DNA from: Acidobacteria bacterium bin61
Lineage (GTDB): Bacteria > Acidobacteriota > Vicinamibacteria > Marinacidobacterales > Marinacidobacteraceae
NCBI GenBank assembly: GCA_002238705.1
Contig: MPMW01000013.1
Coordinates: forward strand, 1 to 38,926
Direction of reading: 5' to 3'
Length of the DNA stretch: 38,926 nucleotides
The notes beneath the pieces were generated by a model. The model worked only from the letters and a program-made list of their open reading frames with translations, did not search any database and was not told the origin of the DNA. Each line of letters opens with the position of its first letter. Positions within the stretch are counted from its first letter, which is position 1. The position numbers and the translations under genes are program-made. Positions 16,376-23,953 of this stretch are shown here, piece after piece.

Positions 16376-17137
16376 TCAGCGCGGGCGCGGCGGCGGATCG
16401 GTTGCGCCGCCCAGGAGCAAGGAGCGGATCTCGCCTCCGATGCTCTCCGCCATCATCGCCGGCGATAGCAGTGCGGGAGCAAGCTGGGGGTCGGCACCCG
16501 CGGCGAGGAGCGCGCGGGCCGCCGCCAGCCGTTCTTCCTCGTTCGCCTCGATCCCGGCCGGATTCGGGGACTGGCCGAGCGACCATCCAAAGAGAAGGGC
16601 GAGGAGCGGCGTCTGATTGTTCGGCTCCGCATGGGCGTTGGGGTTTGCCCCCGACTCCAACAGGAAGGCGACCGCGGCAGCACGGCCGAACAGGGCGGCG
16701 CGGGTGAGCGCCGTGTGCCCTGTACGGTCTACCGCCCCCAGGTGGGCTCCCGCAGCGACAAGCATCTCCAGCACCGCCACCGAATCGGCCTGGGCCGCCC
16801 GGTGGATGGCGGGAAACCCGCCGCTCCGCGCGTCGGCAGGTGCCCCCGCGCCCAGAAGCTCCGCGACCCTCGCGGCGTCACCGGCCTGAGCCGCCGCAAC
16901 CAGTCGGCCCGCGGGAGTCTCGTCCGCGGGTTCCGCGTCCTCGTCGGGGCTGTTTTCCAATGGAACGCGCATCACCGAGACGGTCACGGGACCCGTCTTC
17001 GGTTTCGGCGCCGGCTCATCGGACACGCTCACCTCAACCTCAAACGGCGCGATGCGCCCGAACCGGTTCACCGCGAACGCGACAACGACAACCAGCGCCG
17101 TCAGGACGGCAAGGAAGATGGCGCGCCGGCGCGTCAT
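16376..17137 (-). CDS. membrane-anchored ankyrin repeat protein
   Basis: 253 aa. An N-terminal RRR followed by one hydrophobic helix (residues 6-23) predicts an anchored protein with the rest outside the cytoplasm. A Pro/Glu-rich spacer (30-75) follows, then ankyrin repeats from about 78 to 235. The best two are GFPAIHRAAQADSVAVLEML and GHTALTRAALFGRAAAVAFL; the final repeat is interrupted by an insert (NQTPLLALLFGWSLGQSPNP). Ankyrin repeats bind proteins; the partner is unknown. It lies just upstream of the permease gene on the same strand, suggesting the two are expressed together. Confidence 0.85.
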   Translation of the reverse strand: MTRRRAIFLAVLTALVVVVAFAVNRFGRIAPFEVEVSVSDEPAPKPKTGPVTVSVMRVPLENSPDEDAEPADETPAGRLVAAAQAGDAARVAELLGAGAPADARSGGFPAIHRAAQADSVAVLEMLVAAGAHLGAVDRTGHTALTRAALFGRAAAVAFLLESGANPNAHAEPNNQTPLLALLFGWSLGQSPNPAGIEANEEERLAAARALLAAGADPQLAPALLSPAMMAESIGGEIRSLLLGGATDPPPRPR

Positions 17138-17505
17138 GATCGGCCCCGGCCCTCGGGGGGTTTCCCGGCGTCACCCGCACCGTGTACCGCTTCATTCACC
17201 ATCCTCTTCCACCTCCACTCGATGGGCCGCGAACCGTCGGCGGGCTTCCCGTCGTCGCCCGTCCGCCCAAGTTCGCCGCTCGGCCTAACGCGACCTCGAC
17301 CATAACGTTCCCGCACACACGGTCAGATCGCTGCGGGCCACAGAGCCCGGGACCGATCCGCCTTGACCGTATGGCGAACTTGGGTTGTTGAACCGCGCAA
17401 AGTAACACCGTCGGCCAAGAGGGTGTCCACCACCCCGGTTTGACGGCGGGGAGGTGCTTGCCCGATGCGGAGATCGCGAACTTCCATGAGCGTTCCCCCG
17501 CTTAC
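17138..17505. other. gene-free stretch, possible 54-aa minus-strand ORF
   Basis: The only coding-like item is a minus-strand ORF from ATG at 17487 to TGA at 17323 (opens MEVRDLRIGQ, contains VVDTLLADGVTLRGSTTQVR). It has reasonable composition but no recognised family and begins 18 bases from the MITE end, so it may be the 3' part of a gene interrupted by that element. Confidence 0.25.
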
Positions 17506-17806
17506 GTAACCGTTCGGTCGAGCCGGTATGAGCGGTCGTCGTGGGGGAGACCGCGAGTGGTGATCGGGCTCACGATGCCGATGCGCGCCCGAGGGGGAAC
17601 GCAGGAGCACCTGGCGAAGCCGGTGACAAGGGCTTTCGGGCACGACGGTGTGTGCGGGAACGGCAAAAGGAGCGGCAAGAGGGGGGTGTTGTCCTTTTGC
17701 CGCAAAATGCCGACCCCGAAAGCTGCGCAACGGGCGACAAAAGCGGTGCCCGCCTCGCCATGCCCGCAGCCCTCATACCGGCACGACCGAACGGTTACCC
17801 GCTTAC
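17498..17806. mobile_element. IS66-type MITE, 293 bp, with 8-bp target duplication
   Basis: 17506-17532 and 17772-17798 are 27-bp inverted repeats with one mismatch, beginning GTAACCGTTCGGTCG. They are flanked directly by CCGCTTAC at 17498-17505 and again at 17799-17806. GTAA-initiated ends plus an 8-bp duplication are the hallmark of the IS66 family, so this is best read as a non-autonomous IS66-derived element. The interior has no transposase gene; it carries the hairpin at 17661-17702 and reads GGVVLLP in one frame. The MITE call is strong; the IS66 assignment rests on end rule and duplication size. Confidence 0.8.
17661..17702. repeat. 10-bp hairpin in MITE interior
   Basis: CGGCAAAAGG (17661-17670) pairs perfectly with 17693-17702. 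The loop ends GGGGGGTGTTGT, the same sequence found in the loop of the 13608-13637 hairpin. Confidence 0.6.
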
Positions 17807-18056
17807 TCCCTTCGACCCAGACCGCCCCGCCCGTCGCGGGTGTGATGCTAGACGTGATATCCGGTTTTCGAGTTCACTCGCAACTCGAAGACAGATCAAC
17901 GGTTTGGGACACGATCACTGCGGACGGGCGCCAGTTGGGACACCGGAGTATTCTCGATTCCGGCGGTGATCAGCGCCACGGCTCTCCTATTTCCAGACCC
18001 GCAGATGCCGTGACGAAGCCGGCGCCGGCGAGGCACTCGGCCACCACGATGTTTAG
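17807..18056. other. short gene-free stretch between MITE and repeat element A
   Basis: No complete gene. Reading the minus strand away from repeat A, a coding-like stretch IVVAECLAGAGFVTASAGLE ends in a stop near 17979. It could be a gene tail cut off by the repeat. Confidence 0.25.
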
Positions 18057-18253
18057 CAGCCTGTGGCAAAACCCGCGCGGCGTTCGACGTGCGATCCATC
18101 CCGGCTGAACCGCTCCGCTTTGCGGCGCTCATCGTTGCGTTTCGGCCGAAATACACTCGGTATTCCGGCCTCACGCGCCTTGTCAGCCGGGCGCCTCGCC
18201 CCCCAGTTCTCCCGGTGGGGGTTCGGCGCTCGCGCGGGTTTCACCACAGGCTG
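18057..18253. repeat. structured palindromic repeat element, copy A
   Basis: The ends are 23-bp inverted repeats with 21 matches (18057-18079 and 18231-18253), starting CAGCCTGTGG. TTAG lies directly outside both ends (18053-18056 and 18254-18257), a possible 4-bp target duplication. The core (about 18093-18200) aligns with copy B at 24080-24187 and folds as a closing stem CCCGGCTGA/TCAGCCGGG, a CCGC-TTT-GCGG hairpin and a GAAATAC/GGTATTC hairpin. The right part holds the CCCGGTGGGGG segment that also occurs in the pgpH tail. The 3' end of the small membrane-protein gene runs into it. Confidence 0.78.
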
Positions 18254-18428
18254 TTAGGGAGCGGCGCCGGCGGAAGTAACCGGAGAATGAACGCGAGTGG
18301 CTGAGAACGTGCATCCAGACGGCCACGCAGAAAACGATTCCAGCCAGCTCGTGAGTGAGTTTGAAGGGCTGTTCGACAAACGGGAACATGATCAGGCCCG
18401 TTGTCGCGACCAAGATGCCCATGCCCAT
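18183..18428 (-). CDS. small two-helix membrane protein, DUF4405-like
   Basis: 81 aa. ATG at 18428; the frame is closed upstream. Two hydrophobic helices (about 2-20 and 29-46) contain histidines in LTHELAGIVF and VWMHVLSHSRSF, followed by basic GYFRRRR. This matches the DUF4405/cytochrome b561-like half-module TPVT...TG...HE.G...H, where histidines bind haem; haem binding is inferred. Residues from about 59 to the end are encoded by repeat element A, so the original C-terminus was probably different. It may be a truncated relic or a genuine mini-protein. Confidence 0.5.
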   Translation of the reverse strand: MGMGILVATTGLIMFPFVEQPFKLTHELAGIVFCVAVWMHVLSHSRSFSGYFRRRRSLTACGETRASAEPPPGELGGEAPG

Positions 18429-18560
18429 CGTGACCGGCGTGGACCAAGGTTGGTGTTCCAGTTCATCATCTGGTCGCCCTCATCGGACCGGACACGGGTT
18501 GACCCGTTGTGGAGCGCTCTCCTGTCCGGCCGGTGGATGAAGGGGTGCGCCGCACAGCCG

Positions 18561-20966
18561 TCAGACCCGGAACAGGCGGGTCAACTTGACCACCAGCGCC
18601 CAGTCGCTGAGCCCGGAGAGGCTGTCGTGCCCGTCTCGGTTCGTGCTGAAGACCACGAACAGGTCGCTGCCGGGGGTGTACTCCCAGCGGAAACGCACGT
18701 TCGCGGAGAACCGTTCCGCGGCGGAGTTGTACTGGACGAGCGCCCCCAGAAAGCTACGGGGCGATACCGTGTAGGTCGCGCGGAGCCGGCTCACCGTCGC
18801 CCGCACTTCGCCTTGCGGCACGCGGATCCAGTGCAGGCTGAGGTTCGGCTCGACGGAGAACCGCTCGTTCACCTCGGCGCGGCCCGTGGTGCTTATCTCC
18901 TGCCCGCTGCCGCCGAAGAAACTCCCGAACTCGTAGCCCATGTAGCCGGACAGCCGACGGTGGGAACCCATCGTCAGCCGGACCGCAGTGCGACCGAATC
19001 GGTAGTGACCCGCGGGCACCCCAACTTCGTCGGACAACTCGAAACCCTCCACCAGACGCTCTTCGGTAACCGTGTGGTCCACAGAGAGCCGGTCGCTGCT
19101 CTCGAGGATGGCCCCCGCCTCGAATTCGTACTCGCGGGTCTCCATCCCGCCGTCGGGACGGTCGTACTGGCTCGCCTCGGCGGCGAACTCCAACTGGCGA
19201 ATCTGCCGGATGCCCCGTGGACGGGGAGACAACCCCAGGCTCGCGCCATTCTTCGTGAAGCTGCTCCTCCGCACGAAGCCCATCTCCGGATTGAAGTGCT
19301 TCCCGAGATAGAGGTGTTCGGCGCCCACATCCACCAGATCGGTGTTGTAGCGGAACTGGCCGAGATAGCTCGCGGCCCCGCGGCCGCTCCCGATGCCGGG
19401 CTCCCGCGTCGCCATGTAGAAGCTGTTGAAGCGGATGTTGTCGGTGGGGGCGAAGTTCCCGTCCACCCCGTGGAGGGAGTTGGACCCCGTTCCGTCGAGG
19501 TTCACATCGCGGTGGGTGAAGATCACCCCGACGCTGGAACGCGAAAAGATGTCGCGTTTCAACCGGACGGCGCTGAAGTTCGTGCTGTCGGCGCCGAGAC
19601 CGGGTGTGTCCCCGGTCTGGATGTTCAACAGGCCCATGGTGTACGCGCCGTGCCGCCCATGAAGTCGAGCGCCCGCCAGAATCGGCACCGCGTTGGGTCC
19701 GGAGATGCCGACTCTCCGGCTGAAGAACGGGATCGGAATGTCGTCCGGTCCCCCGAAGGCCCGACTCTGTCGTCCGCCGAAGTCGAACACCCCTTGGCCT
19801 TCGAGGAAGAAGTCGCGCTTCTCGGGAAAGAACAGACTGAAGCGGCTCAGATTGATCTGGGTTTCATCGTCTTCCACCTGGGCGAAGTCGGTGTTCCAGG
19901 TTACGTCGGCGGTAAGTCCGTCAGTAACACCGAATTTGAGGTCGGCCCCCACTTCACCCGTCCAGTCGTGGTGGACGTCGTTTAGTGGAACGTGGTTCTG
20001 GGATCCGATCGCGTATGGCTTCAACTCGATGCGCCGCGATCCCGGCGGCGCTTCCAGTCCCACTAGGGTCGCCGCGTTCGAGAGCCGCGCGAGCCCCTCG
20101 TCGCTGTACGCCTGCGGCGTTTGCGTGAGAAACACCGTCTCGTTGCGGTGCCTGATGAGGCGGCGGAAATTAATGCCCCAGACCTGCGCTCCGCCCGCGG
20201 GGTAGCGGAGCGAGCGGAACGGGATCCGCAACTCGATTGTCCATCCACCCGGGCCGGATTCCGCCTCGGCCCACCACACTGTGTTCCAGTCGCTATTCGT
20301 GTTCCGCTCGTCAGTCACCTGCGCGTCGAAGAGTGCACCGAGTGGATTCGTGTGGAAGAGAAAGCCGTTCCGCCGATCGTGGAACGTATCGAGGATGACG
20401 GCGAAGCTGTCCTGCCGGGCGATGTTCCGATGGTCCCGTCGCATCTCGCTGGCCATCCTTCGTCCGGGATCTCGTTCCTGAAGATCGGCCGCGATGTACA
20501 CGCTATCGCTGTCGTAGAAAACCCAGACCCGGGTCTCCTCCGACGCCGGAGCTCCTTCGTCCGGCTCCTGCTGAAGGAAACCCCCAGCTCCAGGGGCCTG
20601 GCCGTAGGCGGGATCGTCGAGCCGCCCGTCCACGGTGAGAGGCTCGGCAAGGCGGAAAGCGCGAAGCGTCACCCTCCCGTCCGCCTCGCGCTGGATGGCG
20701 TCCCGGGAGGTTGCCGAGTCAGGATCTGGACGGCCGCCGCTTCCCGCAAATACCGGCGAGATCTCAGCCAGCCGGCCGGCGCCTCGGCGCACGGGGCCAT
20801 GACCGGAAGGGCCTTCGCGTGTCCGTTGGTCCCCTGCTGCCGACGTGGCGTCGGACTGGTTGTTCGCGTGTGGCGATGCGGGATCCCCGGGTGCCGGGAC
20901 GGCTAACAGCACGAAAGCACCTATTGCGGAAAGAGTCTGGCGACCCGGAAAGTATGCGCGTCGCAA
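18561..20966 (-). CDS. DUF5916 outer-membrane protein with carbohydrate-binding family 9-like domain
   Basis: 801 aa from TTG at 20966, chosen because GGGAGG (20973-20979 on the minus strand) stands 7 bases before it and because it yields a signal peptide (RRAYFPG..LSAIGAFVLLAVPAPG). Open sequence upstream belongs to a recombinase relic. Residues about 110-290 are a CBM9-like beta-sandwich (LTVDGRLDDPAYGQAP, VYIAADLQE), and the rest is DUF5916: FPEKRDFFLEGQGVFDFG and PIPFFSRRVG, then repeated amphipathic strands ending in a C-terminal LTRLFRV, typical of a beta-barrel. Family members are abundant in Gemmatimonadota and Bacteroidota; the ligand is not known. Probably embedded in the outer membrane. 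Confidence 0.88.
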   Translation of the reverse strand: MRRAYFPGRQTLSAIGAFVLLAVPAPGDPASPHANNQSDATSAAGDQRTREGPSGHGPVRRGAGRLAEISPVFAGSGGRPDPDSATSRDAIQREADGRVTLRAFRLAEPLTVDGRLDDPAYGQAPGAGGFLQQEPDEGAPASEETRVWVFYDSDSVYIAADLQERDPGRRMASEMRRDHRNIARQDSFAVILDTFHDRRNGFLFHTNPLGALFDAQVTDERNTNSDWNTVWWAEAESGPGGWTIELRIPFRSLRYPAGGAQVWGINFRRLIRHRNETVFLTQTPQAYSDEGLARLSNAATLVGLEAPPGSRRIELKPYAIGSQNHVPLNDVHHDWTGEVGADLKFGVTDGLTADVTWNTDFAQVEDDETQINLSRFSLFFPEKRDFFLEGQGVFDFGGRQSRAFGGPDDIPIPFFSRRVGISGPNAVPILAGARLHGRHGAYTMGLLNIQTGDTPGLGADSTNFSAVRLKRDIFSRSSVGVIFTHRDVNLDGTGSNSLHGVDGNFAPTDNIRFNSFYMATREPGIGSGRGAASYLGQFRYNTDLVDVGAEHLYLGKHFNPEMGFVRRSSFTKNGASLGLSPRPRGIRQIRQLEFAAEASQYDRPDGGMETREYEFEAGAILESSDRLSVDHTVTEERLVEGFELSDEVGVPAGHYRFGRTAVRLTMGSHRRLSGYMGYEFGSFFGGSGQEISTTGRAEVNERFSVEPNLSLHWIRVPQGEVRATVSRLRATYTVSPRSFLGALVQYNSAAERFSANVRFRWEYTPGSDLFVVFSTNRDGHDSLSGLSDWALVVKLTRLFRV

Positions 20967-21039
20967 GGAAGGACCTCCCGGCGAAAGACAGCGGAACGAG
21001 GGGTGCGGGTACGAAGTTACGCGCCCGCATGGGAACCCG

Positions 21040-21372
21040 CCACAGCCGCAAGGGCCATGCCAGACCATGAGTATCGCGCGAATACAACCGCAAGAAGGCA
21101 TCGCCCACAGCGCGTTCGTCAGCGCCATGTCCTTCAACTCCCGATCCCCCGAACGGCCGGGGAACACCAGCTCGCACCCTTTCCGGCTCCGCAACTGGCG
21201 GGGCCGCCCCCGAACCGCGGCCCCCCCCCCCCTCCCTACTCAGTGGAATGCGGTGCTCTTTCCCCGCCTTCATGCGCTCGCCGGGAAGCGTCCAGGTGCG
21301 GCTGTCCACGTCGATCTCGGACCAGCGCGCTCTCCGGGCCTCACCACTGCGGGCCGCCGTCAGGATCACTGG
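21040..21372 (-). pseudogene. tyrosine recombinase (P4-type integrase) fragment, frameshifted
   Basis: Minus strand from about 21369: ILTAARSGEARRARWSEIDV, then RTWTLPGERMKAGKEHRIPL, a textbook P4-type integrase segment with the first catalytic Arg (ARSGEAR). After a run of twelve G (12 C on the plus strand, about 21221-21232) the reading moves to another frame: KGCELVFPGRSGDRELKDMA and LTNALWAM. The HxxR box and catalytic Tyr that should follow are absent, and the N-terminal half is missing upstream. It is a decayed remnant of an integrative element left between the DUF5916 gene and rpsP. Confidence 0.82.
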
Positions 21373-21391
21373 CTCGGCAAGAAAGTAACGA

Positions 21392-21443
21392 CGAACCGGA
21401 ACTCGCCGAAGTGCGCGCCAGCGCGCGAGGGAGTTTCGGTTCG
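21392..21443. repeat. 13-bp hairpin upstream of rpsP
   Basis: CGAACCGGAACTC (21392-21404) pairs with 21431-21443 (12 of 13), and the loop holds GCGCGC/GCGCGC. It lies directly outside the integrase relic. Confidence 0.5.
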
Positions 21444-21461
21444 CGGCGCGAAGCGCCGGGC

Positions 21462-21537
21462 GGACCCCGGACGGGCCCCAACGTAGGCGAGGGAGGCCGG
21501 CCGCTTCCCAAGGTGCGTGGGGGCCCGTTCGGGGTCC
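21462..21537. repeat. 18-bp inverted repeat upstream of rpsP
   Basis: GGACCCCGGACGGGCCCC (21462-21479) is repeated inverted at 21520-21537 with one mismatch, around a 40-base loop that can itself pair (GGGAG...CTTCCC). It could be the remnant end of a mobile element or a terminator upstream of the ribosomal operon. Confidence 0.55.
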
Positions 21538-21545
21538 GCTCGACC

Positions 21546-21574
21546 TTGACTGAAGAGTAGGTTCGGCCTACCCT
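21546..21574 (+). promoter_or_regulatory. candidate rpsP operon promoter, TTGACT-N17-TACCCT
   Basis: TTGACT (21546-21551) is one base from the -35 consensus. After exactly 17 bases comes TACCCT (21569-21574), which keeps the T-A and final T of the -10. It sits 58 bases before the rpsP start. A small GTAGG/CCTAC hairpin overlaps the spacer. Confidence 0.5.
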
Positions 21575-21631
21575 TCCTGTCTTCAGATTGGCCGCCGGCA
21601 GCGGTTTTCTTCAGAATCGAGGCTCCTCTCC

Positions 21632-21949
21632 GTGTTGAACATCAGGCTTGCCCGCACCGGGCGGAAGCGCGATGCCCATTTCCGGGTGGTCGTGTCCGAT
21701 TCGGTGCACGGACGGGTCGGCCGCATCGTGGAGACGCTCGGCTACTACCACCCGCGGATGCCCAACGACGCCGAGGGTCGGCTGCACATCAAGGCCGACC
21801 GTGCGCGTTACTGGCTCGGGCACGGTGCGAAACCGAGTCTCACGGTCAAGAGCTTTCTGAAGGACGTGCTTGCCGAGCCGGCCCAGGTTGAAGAGAACCA
21901 GTCTGAGCAAAACGGGTCCGGAGACACCGGAGCCTCCGCCGAATCCTGA
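21632..21949 (+). CDS. rpsP: 30S ribosomal protein S16
   Basis: 105 aa. NIRLARTGRKRDAHFRVVVS, GRIVETLGYYHP and RYWLGHGAKPSLTVKSFL are all standard S16 blocks. GTG at 21632 (TTG at 21635 is possible); GAGG lies about 13 bases upstream. S16 is needed for 30S assembly. The tail of about 20 residues (EENQSEQNGSGDTG) is an acidic extension past the usual end. First gene of rpsP-rimM-trmD-rplS. The 168 bases to rimM hold no gene; khpA (KH-domain protein), often found here in other bacteria, is absent. Confidence 0.96.
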   Translation: MLNIRLARTGRKRDAHFRVVVSDSVHGRVGRIVETLGYYHPRMPNDAEGRLHIKADRARYWLGHGAKPSLTVKSFLKDVLAEPAQVEENQSEQNGSGDTGASAES

Positions 21950-22117
21950 TAGCAGGCCGGCCGCCGGAAGCGGTCGTCCGGCCTCCGGGGATCCGGGTGG
22001 CGGCCTTTCGGTCAGGTCCCCGGGTTCGGGCGATTCCCGCCCGCAGATCAAGAGCACACAGGACCAGCAAACAGCCCCCGCGCCCCCGGTAGACGTGACC
22101 AGGAGACAAAGACGAGA

Positions 22118-22783
22118 ATGGCTTCTGGCGCACTGGCATCCGGGTCCCGGCCAAAGGCTCGGGTAGACGGGTCCGGCCGGCAGGGCGAGGCTCCGGCCGG
22201 TTTCTCCGCGGGCGCCCGCGGGGACGCCCCCGCCGATGTCGTCATCGGTGAGGTTGCCCGGCCGTTCGGCCGCCGCGGAGAGGTCGTCGTCGAACCGTTG
22301 ACGGACGATCCCGACCGTTTCTTCGAGATCGAGAGCGCCGACGTCGGCCCGCCGGGTGAGCCGGGGACCCGCCGCTCTCTCGAGTCCGTGCGCATCCACA
22401 AGGGACGCCCGGTGATCCGGTTCGACGGGATCACCGACATCACCTCCGCCGAGACGCTCCGGGCGATGGAAGTCCGCATTGGCGAGGCGGCACGCGCCGC
22501 GTTGCCGGAAGGCCGCTACTACTCCGACCAACTCGTCGGTTGCCGGGCCGAGACCGCGGGGGGCGACCTCCTCGGCGAGATCGTCGACACCCTCGATACG
22601 GCGGGTCCCAGCCTCCTTGTCCTGCGAGGGCCGGACGGGTCGGAGGACCTCATCCCCTTCGTCGAAGCTCTTTGCGTTCGCATCGAACCGCCCACCGGGG
22701 AGACTGCCGGCCGGGTCGTTCTCGACATTCCGGACGGCCTCCTCGGACTCAACGCCCCGGTCACTGCTGACAATGCGCGTTGA
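22118..22783 (+). CDS. rimM: 16S rRNA processing protein RimM
   Basis: 221 aa. The RimM N-domain begins at about residue 41 (DVVIGEVARPFGRRGEVVVE, TDDPDRFFE), and a PRC-barrel follows (ALPEGRYYSDQLVGC, LLGEIVDTLDTA, LIPFVEALCVRI). RimM binds S19 and helps mature the 30S head. The first 40 residues are low-complexity and not part of the family; a later start is possible, but the ATG at 22118 has AGGAG 12 bases upstream. The 3' end overlaps the trmD start by 11 bases, indicating translational coupling. Confidence 0.94.
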   Translation: MASGALASGSRPKARVDGSGRQGEAPAGFSAGARGDAPADVVIGEVARPFGRRGEVVVEPLTDDPDRFFEIESADVGPPGEPGTRRSLESVRIHKGRPVIRFDGITDITSAETLRAMEVRIGEAARAALPEGRYYSDQLVGCRAETAGGDLLGEIVDTLDTAGPSLLVLRGPDGSEDLIPFVEALCVRIEPPTGETAGRVVLDIPDGLLGLNAPVTADNAR

Positions 22784-23513
22784 CATCCTGAGTCTCCTTC
22801 CCGGCATGTTCGGGGAGGTGTTCGACCACGGCATCGTGCGGCGCGCGCGCCAGGCCGGCCTCCTCCAGATCGAGACCCACGCGCTCACCGACTGGACCGA
22901 AGGGCGTTTCCAGCGGGCCGATGACGCTCCTTACGGCGGCGGGCCCGGCATGGTGATGCGCGTCGAACCGCTCGTCGAGGCGGTGGAGGCGATCGGGGAG
23001 CTCGATGCGGCGGAACCCCGGGTCGTCCTGTTGTCGCCGCGCGGCCGCCAGCTCGACCAGGAGGTGGTCGCGGAACTTGCGCGGGAGCCGCGGTTGCTGC
23101 TCGTCGCCGGACGCTACGAGGGAGTTGACGAGCGCTTCACCGGCCTCACCGGTGCGGAAGAGATCTCGGTTGGCGACTACGTACTTTCCGGAGGCGAGGT
23201 CGCCGCCATGGTGGTCGTGGACGCGGTGACCCGGCTGATTCCCGGCGCCGTCGGGGATTCCGAATCCGTTGTCCAGGAGTCGTTCGCGACCGGGCTCCTG
23301 GAGCACGCCCACTACACCCGCCCGCCGGTCTTCCGGGGCGAAGAAGTGCCGCCGGTTCTTCTGTCGGGGAACCACCAGGCCGTTCGGCGGTTCCGGCGGG
23401 AGCAGTCGGTCCAGTTGACCAGAAACCGCCGGCCCGACCTGTTCCGGGCTTTCGCCGGACAAAGAGAACCGGCCTCGAAACCGAATCCGGATACGAAGGA
23501 GAGATCATCATGA
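22773..23513 (+). CDS. trmD: tRNA (guanine37-N1)-methyltransferase TrmD
   Basis: 246 aa. MRVDILSLLPGMFGEVF, DDAPYGGGPGMVMR, AGRYEGVDERF and the trefoil-knot AdoMet site EEISVGDYVLSGGE are all present. It methylates G37 next to the anticodon with S-adenosylmethionine, preventing +1 frameshifting; it is usually essential. The ATG at 22773 lies inside rimM. Its TGA overlaps the rplS ATG (ATGA). Confidence 0.96.
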   Translation: MRVDILSLLPGMFGEVFDHGIVRRARQAGLLQIETHALTDWTEGRFQRADDAPYGGGPGMVMRVEPLVEAVEAIGELDAAEPRVVLLSPRGRQLDQEVVAELAREPRLLLVAGRYEGVDERFTGLTGAEEISVGDYVLSGGEVAAMVVVDAVTRLIPGAVGDSESVVQESFATGLLEHAHYTRPPVFRGEEVPPVLLSGNHQAVRRFRREQSVQLTRNRRPDLFRAFAGQREPASKPNPDTKERSS

Positions 23514-23953
23514 GTGCGAGCGAGCAAGAGGCCGTGGATACCCCCGAAGAGACCGCCCTGGCGGTATCGATGGAGTCCGAGGAAGAGCCGACGCGCGTGA
23601 AACCGGCGGCGGAGATCATTCGGGAGCTCGAGGCCGCCGATCTGAAGGCAGACCGGCCGGATCTCCATCCCGGCGACGCGGTCCGGGTCCACGCCACGAT
23701 CCGCGAGGGAGACCGGGAGCGGATCCAGATCTTCGAGGGGATCCTGATCGCGATGAAACACGGCGGAAACCGCCGCACGATCACGGTCCGCAAGACATCC
23801 TTCGGTGTCGCGGTCGAGCGGATCTTCCCGCTGCATTCGCCCCTGGTGGCAAAGGTGGAGGTCGTCCGTTCCCATCATGTGCGGCGCGCCAAGCTCTATT
23901 TCCTCCGCAAGCGGAAGGGGAAAGCGGCCCGACTGCGGGAGAAGCGGCGCTAA
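23510..23953 (+). CDS. rplS: 50S ribosomal protein L19
   Basis: 147 aa. The L19 body starts near residue 33: AAEIIRELEAADLKADRPDL, HPGDAVRVHATIREG, RIQIFEGILI, FGVAVERIFPLHSP, and basic KLYFLRKRKGKAARLREKRR. The first 32 residues are an acidic extension (SEQEAVDTPEET, MESEEEP) beyond the usual 115-aa protein. AAGGAGAG stands 7 bases before the ATG, so the long form is supported. L19 bridges the 30S and 50S subunits. The TAA stop is followed directly by structured repeat element B. Confidence 0.96.
   Translation: MSASEQEAVDTPEETALAVSMESEEEPTRVKPAAEIIRELEAADLKADRPDLHPGDAVRVHATIREGDRERIQIFEGILIAMKHGGNRRTITVRKTSFGVAVERIFPLHSPLVAKVEVVRSHHVRRAKLYFLRKRKGKAARLREKRR

Noticed and set aside
18297-19985. 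Plus-strand open frame of 562 codons opposite the DUF5916 gene
   Set aside because: Shadow of the DUF5916 coding strand; no motif, and the opposite strand has a signal peptide, RBS and conserved domains.
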